From Lachnospiraceae bacterium UBA7598 (GTDB lineage Bacteria; Bacillota; Clostridia; Lachnospirales; Lachnospiraceae): 7,048 bases of DNA. The stretch's first letter is position 1. Each line of letters starts with the position of its first letter. The notes beneath the pieces are model-generated. The model worked only from the letters and a program-made list of their open reading frames with translations, made no database searches and had not been told where the DNA came from. The translations under genes were made by a program, and so were the position numbers. The stretch is from the NCBI GenBank assembly GCA_002474415.1, contig DLQV01000241.1:4069-11116 (forward strand), given 5' to 3'. Shown here piece by piece: positions 1 through 5,968 of the stretch.

Positions 1-2
1 CA

Positions 3-1049
3 TATTCTGCGATTGAAAAAAGAGAGCTTCAGACACGCCCGGAAATAAGCACAAAACATATTCTGGATGGAAGTTTTCAGAAAAAATACGAATCCTATCT
101 GCGGGATCAGTTTCCCGAAAGAGATCATTGGGTTTTGTTCCAGACAGACGTGGAATTGTTTATGGGCAAAAAAGAGATTCGTAATGTCTACATCGGAAAG
201 AACAATTATCTTTTGGAACATTATACGACAGAGGAGTTTGATCCGCAGCAGATTTCCAAAAATCTGCAGGCACTGGAGCAGTTTGTTGAAAAGGCAAAAC
301 AGAATGCAGATGTTCATGTTATGATGGTGCCGACAAAGTCGTGGGTGCTTCGTGAAAAGCTCCCGGCGTTTGCTCCACATTACAATGAACAGAAGTTTTA
401 TGATGCGCTACAACAGAAATTGGGAGAAGAGAATGTCCTGATTTCTGTGGAACCGGAATTGGATGCGCATAAAGAGGAAGAAATCTATTACCGGACAGAT
501 CATCACTGGACAACATTGGGTGCTTGGTATGGATATGAACAATACACAAAGTCTGTCGGGGGAGATCTTCAGAGGGCACAGGAAAAAAGAAAGTTCCGGT
601 GCATCAGTAAAGATTTCTATGGAACAACCTATGCAAAAATAAATTATGCCAGACAGGCAGATAAAATTCAGATTTATGAGCCGGCGGATACACTGCACGT
701 TGTTTATAATATGGGAGAAAAAAAGACAGATACACTATACGATTTTTCTTTCCTGAAAACAGCAGATCAGTACAGCGTTTTTACCGGTGGAAATCAGGCG
801 GTACTTGAGATTACCGGAGGGATAAAGAACGGAAAAACGCTGCTGTTGATCAAGGATTCTTTTGCGAACAGTATCCTTCCTTTCCTGGCAGAGGATTATG
901 AAAAACTTGTGGTCGTGGACTTGCGTCAGCTGAATGTAAGTGGAAATCAACTTCTGGAGATGTTTTCACCTACCGATGTATTGATTCTTTATAACAGCGC
1001 GCAGTTTGCACAGGATAAAGAATTTGAAATCAAATGTGCTAGGTGGTAG
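3..1049 (+). CDS. DHHW family protein (SGNH/AlgX-AlgJ-like), 5' truncated by window edge
   Basis: The frame is open from the first bases and ends with TAG at 1047-1049, giving 348 visible residues. Family members are usually somewhat longer and begin with a membrane anchor, so the missing N-terminus is probably a short transmembrane start outside the window. The visible N-terminus, with its DGSF, FQKKYESYLRDQF and ERDHW stretches, is typical of the family. The motif DHHW lies at nt 498-509 (visible residues 166-169), and KDSFANS follows at about residues 284-290. In the related AlgJ/AlgX fold, the Asp and His of the D-x-H-W motif and the Ser of the later [GK]DSF motif form the SGNH catalytic triad, so both halves of the site appear intact. 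Members are extracytoplasmic and often sit near MBOAT O-acyltransferases that acetylate surface polysaccharide. Whether one lies upstream cannot be seen. Substrate and exact activity are unknown. The 3' end overlaps the convergent amidase gene by 11 bp. Confidence 0.9.
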   Translation, partial: YSAIEKRELQTRPEISTKHILDGSFQKKYESYLRDQFPERDHWVLFQTDVELFMGKKEIRNVYIGKNNYLLEHYTTEEFDPQQISKNLQALEQFVEKAKQNADVHVMMVPTKSWVLREKLPAFAPHYNEQKFYDALQQKLGEENVLISVEPELDAHKEEEIYYRTDHHWTTLGAWYGYEQYTKSVGGDLQRAQEKRKFRCISKDFYGTTYAKINYARQADKIQIYEPADTLHVVYNMGEKKTDTLYDFSFLKTADQYSVFTGGNQAVLEITGGIKNGKTLLLIKDSFANSILPFLAEDYEKLVVVDLRQLNVSGNQLLEMFSPTDVLILYNSAQFAQDKEFEIKCARW

Positions 1050-1749
1050 TATCCGGTACATCTTTATCGCCTTCCAGATATGTTATGGCACCAAGGTAAA
1101 CGGCTCGTGCCAGTTTTTCCTGATAGGCATCTGTGACCAGCAGATCTGCTTCCGTTTCATTGCTCAGAAACCCACATTCGACAATTATGATCGGTGTGGG
1201 TGTTTTTTTTAATATGTAGTAGTCGTTGTTGGATTTACAGACTCTGGGTTTTGGTGGATTCAGGCTATTGTTGAGAGTATCCTGCATCACAGAGGCAATT
1301 GCGGAACTTTCCGCAGACTGTTCGAAGTAAAACACCTGTGGGCCGGAGATAGAGGCATCCGGAAAACTGTTTTGGTGAATACTGATCGTCATAACAGGAT
1401 TGGTATCTGTGATCAGTTTTACACGGTTTCGCAGATCTTCTACTTTTACACTGCGAGAGTTTTCATCTGCAAGAACAGTATCGTCACTTCGTGTGAGAAC
1501 AACCTTATATCCTTTGTTTTCCAAAAGAGTTTTGAGTTTTGAGACAATAGACAGGTTGATGTCCTTTTCCAAAGCATCATTACAACCGACTTTTCCAGGA
1601 TCGCTTCCCCCGTGTCCGGCATCGAGAACGATACAGGGTTTGGAGGAAGCGGCATGTTTGGAGGTCGTCAGCGCTGCTGATGCACGTGCAAGAAAGAAAG
1701 CACTTGTAAACAGACAGGCAACCATAAGAATTTCAAATTTCTTTTTCAT
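1039..1749 (-). CDS. cwlD: N-acetylmuramoyl-L-alanine amidase, CwlD-like (Amidase_3)
   Basis: This 236-residue protein is predicted to be a zinc amidase that cleaves the bond between N-acetylmuramic acid and the L-Ala of the stem peptide. Residues 5-25 form a hydrophobic signal segment ending in A-S-A, so it is exported. The Amidase_3 domain runs from about residue 38 to 226. Its zinc ligands are visible: His46 in LDAGHGG, Glu61 in LEKDINL and His125 in SIHQNSF. The catalytic Glu191 sits in IIVECGFLSN. Length and layout match Bacillus CwlD, which with PdaA makes muramic-delta-lactam in the spore cortex. Calling it CwlD rather than a vegetative amidase is an inference. It lies 46 bp downstream of the GH18 gene on the same strand, so it is probably co-transcribed. 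The start is chosen for the intact signal peptide; the upstream ribosome site is weak (AGCGGG). No terminator is visible before the overlap with the opposing gene. Confidence 0.9.
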   Translation of the reverse strand: MKKKFEILMVACLFTSAFFLARASAALTTSKHAASSKPCIVLDAGHGGSDPGKVGCNDALEKDINLSIVSKLKTLLENKGYKVVLTRSDDTVLADENSRSVKVEDLRNRVKLITDTNPVMTISIHQNSFPDASISGPQVFYFEQSAESSAIASVMQDTLNNSLNPPKPRVCKSNNDYYILKKTPTPIIIVECGFLSNETEADLLVTDAYQEKLARAVYLGAITYLEGDKDVPDTTT

Positions 1750-1795
1750 AGAACCCGCTTTATGGAATTATTTATTCCAAATATATGCGGGGAGA

Positions 1796-3514
1796 TCAGT
1801 GGATATACTTGGTAATCGTATCCCATATATCACTTGTTTCAAATCCGAGTTTCCAGAAGGAAGCACCGGCAAGTTTCTTTTCTTCTACCAGTTTTAACCG
1901 ACATTCTGCGGAAGCGGAGTCTTCCAGCCAGACTTTATAGGTAATGTTATTGTCCGTAAATTCGGAATAGTTCTGTCCACAGTCATCGAGCCATGTTTTA
2001 GTTGCACCGTAGGTGGCAAGCAGATCGTTTGCTGCTTTCATGCCATAAATTTTTGAGAAAATTTTGGAATCAGCCGTTGTATTATCGGAACTGCTGTCGG
2101 ATGGAATTTCCCATACACGTGTATAAAACGGCATTCCAAGAATTACCTGGTCGGCAGGAACTTCTTTTAAGGTATCGGTTACACCCTGGGTTACCCAGCT
2201 TAAGGATGCAACAGATCCGGCTTCGGAACTTCCGGCATAATGTTCATCGTATCCCATAATCACAACATAATCTGCAAAGTTTGCCTGCTCTTCCCGGTTA
2301 TAAAAGGAAGTATGTGACATAGGAACGTAATTGTCTACAGAAAGGACTACACCGTTATTTTTGCATTTAATGGAAAGTTCGCGGATAAATTCGATAAATG
2401 CATCTCCGACTTTTTCTCCATTCATATTTTCAAAATCAACATTGATTCCATCCAGATTATATTGAATGGCCATGGAAACAATCTGATTTACAAGATTCTG
2501 TCTCTTGGAAGTGTGGGTAAGAACTTCCGTTGTATCGACATTTTTATTTTCCAGATTGCTGACAAGCGCCCAGACTTCAATGCCCTGGTTATGACAGTAA
2601 TTTACATAATTCAGGCTTGCCAGGTTGGCAATATTTCCATTGTTGTCATTCAGGTAAAACCAGGTCGGTGAGAGTACGTTGATTCCTTTTGTATTTGCAA
2701 GTACGGAGGAAACTGCGTTATTTGCGGACTGGTTTGTGACCTGATGCCAGGCCATACAGATATTATAATCTTTTTTGATATGTGCAAAGGTATCTGGAGT
2801 AAAATCGCTTTTTCTTGTTTTTTCTTTGACGGAGGAAAGCATGCGTTTCTGCATGTATCCGATAATACCGTCTTTTGTCATTACTTTGTCCCAGTTGTCG
2901 CCCTGTTCAATAACCGTGACTTCATCTTTGGAAGAAACTTCTTTCAGAATCGGGCTTTTGATGCCGCCCTTTACACGCAGGGAAGCGTTTCTTTTGGCAG
3001 TGGCTGTCTGGTATTTCCCCCACTGGCTGGTGATAATAATCCGGTGAGGATCTTTTACATGTTTGTATTTAAAATCAGAATATTCTTTTACAAAATCCAG
3101 ATCGATATATGCAGTATCGGATGATATGGTGACGATTTTGCGACCGTAATCTACAGACGATTTTGTAACCAGATAACTGGTCTGATCTGCCTGTGCTAAG
3201 ATCAGGTTTTGTGATGTTGCATAAAGAAGAATATTCTCGTTGTTGTCCCAGTAAAAACGTGAATTCAGATTGTCATGGACAAAATCATAATCAACATAAA
3301 TATGTCCGTCGATGACTCTGGCTTTGGAAGAGGTTACTTCATTATTTAAAACAATGGCAACTTCATCGGAATTTGTCAGGTGGTAATATGAGGTTAAATC
3401 TTCGTGTTCCTTACTCGGTGTGTATTTACGGATCAGGGCGAAGATTACAATCGCTGCAACAATGACAAGTGCCAGTGCAAGTACAGCGAAAATGGAATAA
3501 GATTTTTTCTTCAT
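1796..3514 (-). CDS. Membrane-anchored glycosyl hydrolase family 18 protein with SH3-like domain
   Basis: This is a 572-residue exported protein. A basic start and a hydrophobic segment at residues 8-28 anchor it to the membrane. Residues about 45-165 form a beta-rich stretch resembling the copper-amine-oxidase-type N-terminal domain of clostridial wall proteins (weak match by eye). Residues about 170-228 look like a bacterial SH3 domain. The GH18 barrel occupies about 248-570. Its DxxDxDxE-type motif is present as DGINVDFE at 355-362, with Glu362 the expected acid/base catalyst, then MGYD at 420-423 and the barrel-end Trp553 in ASFWKLGF. The fold is that of YaaH/SleL-type cortex and peptidoglycan N-acetylglucosaminidases, so cleavage of beta-1,4 glycan bonds in the wall is the likely activity. 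The start has a good ribosome site (AAAGGAAGGA at 3521-3530, 6-nt spacing) and a strong promoter upstream. It leads an operon with the CwlD-like amidase, and the two enzymes would act on the same wall polymer. Confidence 0.92.
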   Translation of the reverse strand: MKKKSYSIFAVLALALVIVAAIVIFALIRKYTPSKEHEDLTSYYHLTNSDEVAIVLNNEVTSSKARVIDGHIYVDYDFVHDNLNSRFYWDNNENILLYATSQNLILAQADQTSYLVTKSSVDYGRKIVTISSDTAYIDLDFVKEYSDFKYKHVKDPHRIIITSQWGKYQTATAKRNASLRVKGGIKSPILKEVSSKDEVTVIEQGDNWDKVMTKDGIIGYMQKRMLSSVKEKTRKSDFTPDTFAHIKKDYNICMAWHQVTNQSANNAVSSVLANTKGINVLSPTWFYLNDNNGNIANLASLNYVNYCHNQGIEVWALVSNLENKNVDTTEVLTHTSKRQNLVNQIVSMAIQYNLDGINVDFENMNGEKVGDAFIEFIRELSIKCKNNGVVLSVDNYVPMSHTSFYNREEQANFADYVVIMGYDEHYAGSSEAGSVASLSWVTQGVTDTLKEVPADQVILGMPFYTRVWEIPSDSSSDNTTADSKIFSKIYGMKAANDLLATYGATKTWLDDCGQNYSEFTDNNITYKVWLEDSASAECRLKLVEEKKLAGASFWKLGFETSDIWDTITKYIH

Positions 3515-3520
3515 GAGCCG

Positions 3521-3530
3521 TCCTTCCTTT
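3521..3530 (-). promoter_or_regulatory. Ribosome binding site of the GH18 gene
   Basis: The minus strand reads AAAGGAAGGA, ending 6 nt before the ATG at 3514-3512. This supports that start codon over any internal one. Confidence 0.75.
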
Positions 3531-3559
3531 GTCTGTTGGCAAATAATATATTCAATCCG

Positions 3560-3588
3560 ATTATAGCATTGTGCCTATACAGATTCAA
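3560..3588 (-). promoter_or_regulatory. Sigma-A type promoter of the GH18-amidase operon
   Basis: On the minus strand, TTGAAT (3588-3583) is followed after exactly 17 nt by a perfect TATAAT (3565-3560). Transcription would start near 3553, leaving a leader of roughly 40 nt before the GH18 start at 3514. A housekeeping promoter suggests vegetative expression. A sporulation-sigma promoter would have been expected if the operon were purely a cortex pathway, so this bears on the CwlD name. Confidence 0.8.
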
Positions 3589-3636
3589 ATGGAATAAGAT
3601 AAAATTAAGAAATAGAAGTTGTCTGGAATTTTTTCA

Positions 3637-3682
3637 GGGAGGACAGTGTGTCTGTAAATCCGTCCTCCCATTTGTTGTTTTT
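3637..3682 (+). terminator. Possible intrinsic terminator, plus-strand polarity
   Basis: GGGAGGAC (3637-3644) pairs perfectly with GTCCTCCC (3662-3669) across a 17-nt loop. It is followed on the plus strand by a T-rich stretch at 3671-3682 (10 of 12 T). On the minus strand the bases after the stem are A-rich, so it does not suit the minus-strand genes on either side. No plus-strand gene precedes it. It may stop antisense transcription, end a small RNA, or be an unrelated structured element. The long loop weakens the terminator reading. Confidence 0.35.
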
Positions 3683-3774
3683 CAGTTTAATTTTGTGAGT
3701 GAGAGAGTTGCATTGAGACTCGTTTCACACCCATAATAATAGCCCATTTGTTTTTTTTATTTTATAATAGATTT

Positions 3775-3797
3775 TGATCGTTAAAGGGTAACGATCA
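3775..3797. repeat. Perfect 9-bp inverted repeat with 5-nt loop
   Basis: TGATCGTTA, AAGGG, TAACGATCA form a perfect stem about 57 bp past the stop of the second P-loop frame. Neither strand has a T tract right after it, so it is not a standard intrinsic terminator. It could protect the mRNA 3' end, act as a Rho-type or weak terminator, or be an operator. Its role is unknown. Confidence 0.5.
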
Positions 3798-3854
3798 GAG
3801 TTTGATATACTTCTGGTCTGAATTCAATAACCAGCTGATTGTTAGAAGATAAAT

Positions 3855-4472
3855 TCAATGTGATAACTGTTTTCCTTTCCATATTTGTTCAAAGAATCCA
3901 AAATCATGAGAGGAAACTTGAAACGGGTTTTCGAGGAAGGGAACGGAAATAACCCGGATTCCATAGGACTTTTCAACTCTTTTTTGGTCTTTTTTGAGGT
4001 TTCCCATACACATGAAACTGACATTTGTTTTATAATCCTTTCCTAAATTTGTTTTTTTCAGTTCCTCAATAAATTGTAAGAGCTGCCGGTCCTTCCATAT
4101 ACTCACATTTGTCAGAACAATACAGTAATCGCAGCGAACAAACTCCGGAAGTGTGTATGGAGTCAGAACTCCAAAATCCAGAACTTTGTACTTGTGTTGC
4201 AGATGTAACTGTTCCTGCAGCTGCCGGAGCGTGATCTCCGGATAGTAGCTGACGCCTTTGCGACGAAAAGGGATGGTTGGGTCCTTTTCGGAAGAAAGTG
4301 TACCAATCTCACGACTGGGATTGACTTCCAGGTATGCAGTGCGGGCCAGAAATCTGCTGTGTAAAAAGTTGCAAAGCGAAATACTAAAGTGTGTTACACC
4401 GGAATTTACTGTTGTGCCGCAGACTCCTATGGTTGCAGGAGCCGGAATAAATGGTTTTTGAAACGTAAAAAT
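3855..4472 (-). CDS. TadZ/CpaE-like pseudo-P-loop protein; no canonical start codon
   Basis: In the -1 frame relative to the kinase gene, the minus strand is open from a TGA at 4493-4491 to TGA at 3857-3855. It contains no ATG, GTG or TTG before the first conserved motif. The first usable near-start is ATT at 4472-4470, 11 nt after AAAGGA, which would give 205 residues. Counting from there, TIGVCGTTVNSGVTH at 14-28 is a Walker A-like loop with Val26 where Lys should be. TAYLEVN follows at 45-51 and a Walker B-like VLDFG at 97-101. The same pattern is in the C-terminal domain of the kinase, so the two are paralogous. The first in-frame GTG (4106) would yield only 83 residues without the P-loop, so it is not a credible full start. 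It may be made by ATT initiation, by -1 frameshifting from the kinase, or be a damaged gene. The frame is long and motif-rich, so it was recently functional. Confidence 0.65.
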   Translation of the reverse strand: MFTFQKPFIPAPATIGVCGTTVNSGVTHFSISLCNFLHSRFLARTAYLEVNPSREIGTLSSEKDPTIPFRRKGVSYYPEITLRQLQEQLHLQHKYKVLDFGVLTPYTLPEFVRCDYCIVLTNVSIWKDRQLLQFIEELKKTNLGKDYKTNVSFMCMGNLKKDQKRVEKSYGIRVISVPFLENPFQVSSHDFGFFEQIWKGKQLSH

Positions 4473-5791
4473 AGGCGATTCCGTCCTTTCTCAGGTTGTT
4501 GCAGCCAGTGAACAAAATCCAGCTTTTCTTTGTCTACCCGAAAAATATCTGTATTGAATGGATAGGAATAAACAGGCTGTGAAAATGTTCTGGCAAAATA
4601 AATGGCAGAATTGTGGTCGCATAGATTCGCAACGATATGCAGGCGGTCACCAAAATTTTGTAAAAGGAAGTCTTTGGACTTTGCATCGTCCCGATGCCAG
4701 AATGATCCTCCACAGACATAGATGATATGGTCCGCCGTTGCAAGGCAGGAGGAAGAAATATCACATCCATAATCATTTACAATGATTTGTGCCACAGGCT
4801 CTGGGATTTCGATGCCACTGTCATATTTTGGAAATCCTGTAAAATTGCAATAAAAGAAACAACCATTTTTTTCCCACACATGTTTCAGCTGGGCAACTGC
4901 CTTGCGCAGATCATTGGACCAGTTTTTTTCCTGATAAACTGTAGAAATGCCAAGGTAGTTAAGTGTTGTCACCAGTGCAATTGCTATGTGTGTTGCACCG
5001 CAGCCGTTGTGACTTCCAACAACTGCAATTGTCTGCCTGAGATGCGTTCTTCCCGTAGTTTCAATTACTTCTTTCAATGCAGAGGACAGAGCCTGCGGTG
5101 ATTCATAGCGCAGGTTGGGATCTGCTGAGATTGCTTTTTGAATTTTGGGATAAATGGATCGGTTGGTGGCTGCGTCCAGATATGGCATCATATATTCCAT
5201 GATTTTTCCAATACTGTAGATATCGGATTTCAGGGTTACCGGTTTTCCTGAGGTAAGTTCTGGCGCAGAAAACTCCACGTTTCCGAAATGGTTGAAGTCT
5301 TTTCCAGAAATGGCAGCAAAAGATGCGACACTGAAGTCAATCAATTTGAGTTGTGTTCCACATACTATAATATGTTCCGGCTTAAGATCCTGATAAAGGA
5401 TCGGAGAAGGACGTAACGTATGCAGATATGCAAAAATGTCACAAAGCTGCTCACAAAAATATAAAAATTGATTCTGGGAAATTGACTGTTGATGAAGCAG
5501 AAATTCTTCTAAAGAGTCACCCTGAATATATTCTTCCACAAGATAGTAGAAAGATTCATCTTCTTCAAAATCATAAATTGTGGGAATTCCGGGATGCTGA
5601 ACAGACTTTAGAATCTGTGCTTCGGATATTGCGAAGAGCGGTTGTGCCGAAGTATTTTTGGGGAATCGCTTCATTGCACGATACTGCTCTAAAGATTGCT
5701 GTCTGACAAGAAAGACACTTCCGCTTTCTCCCTGGCCAAGGGGACGAATCAGCTCGTATCGGTCAGACAATATTAAATTTTTGTTATTCAT
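4427..5791 (-). CDS. Ser/Thr protein kinase fused to a TadZ/CpaE-like pseudo-P-loop domain
   Basis: The product has 454 residues. An N-terminal Hanks-type kinase domain covers about 12-245: glycine loop GQGESGSV at 19-26, Lys41 in AMK, helix-C Glu57, catalytic loop YQDLKPEH at 133-140, metal-binding DFS at 152-154, APE at 176-178, and SDIYSIG at 189-195. Asp135 and Asp152 remain, but the usual HRD is YQD and the catalytic-loop Asn is His140, so activity may be altered. A second domain at about 252-430 starts with TIAVVGSHNGCGATH (Ala266 replaces the Walker A Lys) and has a Walker B-like IIVNDYG at 336-342, resembling atypical ParA-type TadZ/CpaE proteins. There is no transmembrane segment, so it is cytoplasmic. 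ATG 5791 is chosen because AAAGGAG precedes it, although with only 3-nt spacing. An upstream in-frame ATG at 5857 would lie inside the promoter. The 3' end overlaps the next P-loop frame. TadZ/CpaE proteins act in Tad pilus assembly, but no pilus genes are visible here. Confidence 0.88.
   Translation of the reverse strand: MNNKNLILSDRYELIRPLGQGESGSVFLVRQQSLEQYRAMKRFPKNTSAQPLFAISEAQILKSVQHPGIPTIYDFEEDESFYYLVEEYIQGDSLEEFLLHQQSISQNQFLYFCEQLCDIFAYLHTLRPSPILYQDLKPEHIIVCGTQLKLIDFSVASFAAISGKDFNHFGNVEFSAPELTSGKPVTLKSDIYSIGKIMEYMMPYLDAATNRSIYPKIQKAISADPNLRYESPQALSSALKEVIETTGRTHLRQTIAVVGSHNGCGATHIAIALVTTLNYLGISTVYQEKNWSNDLRKAVAQLKHVWEKNGCFFYCNFTGFPKYDSGIEIPEPVAQIIVNDYGCDISSSCLATADHIIYVCGGSFWHRDDAKSKDFLLQNFGDRLHIVANLCDHNSAIYFARTFSQPVYSYPFNTDIFRVDKEKLDFVHWLQQPEKGRNRLFLRFKNHLFRLLQP
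4484..4489 (-). promoter_or_regulatory. Shine-Dalgarno-like AAAGGA inside the kinase 3' end
   Basis: The minus strand reads AAAGGA 11 nt before ATT 4472. The same A is the first base of A-TTT-TTA in the kinase frame (4472-4466). The element could recruit ribosomes for a non-canonical start, or stimulate -1 frameshifting as the internal Shine-Dalgarno of dnaX does. Either use is inferred. Confidence 0.4.
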
Positions 5792-5794
5792 ACG

Positions 5795-5801
5795 CTCCTT
5801 T
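5795..5801 (-). promoter_or_regulatory. Ribosome binding site of the kinase gene
   Basis: The minus strand reads AAAGGAG, then CGT, then ATG at 5791. The 3-nt gap is shorter than usual, but no other in-frame start has a better site. Confidence 0.6.
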
Positions 5802-5828
5802 GGGTCAGAGACGCATCTCATGCATAAA

Positions 5829-5857
5829 CTTATAACACACTTTATTTTGCAATGCAA
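5829..5857 (-). promoter_or_regulatory. Promoter of the kinase gene
   Basis: On the minus strand TTGCAT (5857-5852) is followed after 17 nt by TATAAG (5834-5829). A TGT just before the -10 box makes it an extended -10. The -35 match is moderate. The leader would be about 30 nt. It lies back to back with the mecA promoter. Confidence 0.6.
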
Positions 5858-5891
5858 GTATTTTTTTTATAATTTTTTAATCTGTGGAAAC

Positions 5892-5920
5892 TTTACAACA
5901 TGAAAGCATTTGATTATAAT
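5892..5920 (+). promoter_or_regulatory. Sigma-A type promoter of mecA
   Basis: TTTACA (5892-5897), a 17-nt spacer and a perfect TATAAT (5915-5920). Transcription would begin near 5927, which rules out the upstream in-frame ATG at 5900 as the mecA start. An AT-rich stretch at 5858-5891 lies just upstream and could act as an UP element. Confidence 0.8.
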
Positions 5921-5968
5921 AAGTGTACCATTTACGGAAAGCGATTTCCAGATAAGGATGTGATAGAG

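Larger units (their letters stand above)
3515..3854. other. Intergenic region between the P-loop frame and the GH18 operon
   Basis: These 340 bp hold no convincing gene on either strand; the only short frames lack a ribosome site or known motifs. The right-hand third is AT-rich with T and A tracts near 3748-3768. Recognisable contents are the GH18 ribosome site and promoter on the left, an 8-bp inverted repeat at 3637-3669 followed by a T-rich stretch, and a perfect 9-bp inverted repeat at 3775-3797. The short string CAAATGGG occurs twice on the minus strand, which is probably chance. No tRNA, riboswitch consensus or IS end was recognised. Confidence 0.6.

Noticed and set aside
1400..1897. 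165-residue plus-strand frame
   Set aside because: It runs antisense across the signal peptide and active-site region of the amidase and the end of the GH18 gene. It has no ribosome site and no domain features.
2744..3124. 126-residue plus-strand frame inside the GH18 gene
   Set aside because: It is antisense to well-supported coding sequence, with a composition typical of a reverse-strand shadow and no recognisable motif.
3751..3768. Plus-strand TATAAT after a T tract as a promoter
   Set aside because: No -35-like hexamer sits 16-18 nt upstream, and no plus-strand gene follows.
3515..3854. Riboswitch, tRNA, CRISPR or insertion-sequence remnant
   Set aside because: No direct repeat array, cloverleaf, transposase fragment or known aptamer consensus could be found by eye.
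3855..4106. Stand-alone 83-residue protein starting at GTG 4106
   Set aside because: It is the C-terminal part of a longer frame carrying P-loop and Walker B-like motifs upstream, and no good ribosome site precedes this GTG.
5792..5857. Longer kinase start at ATG 5857 adding 22 residues
   Set aside because: It falls inside the promoter's -35 box. The added Cys-rich residues match nothing in kinases, and AAAGGAG lies at ATG 5791.
5900..5968. Longer mecA start at ATG 5900 adding 23 residues
   Set aside because: The mecA -10 and -35 boxes overlap this stretch, and the family N-terminus and ribosome site fit ATG 5969.
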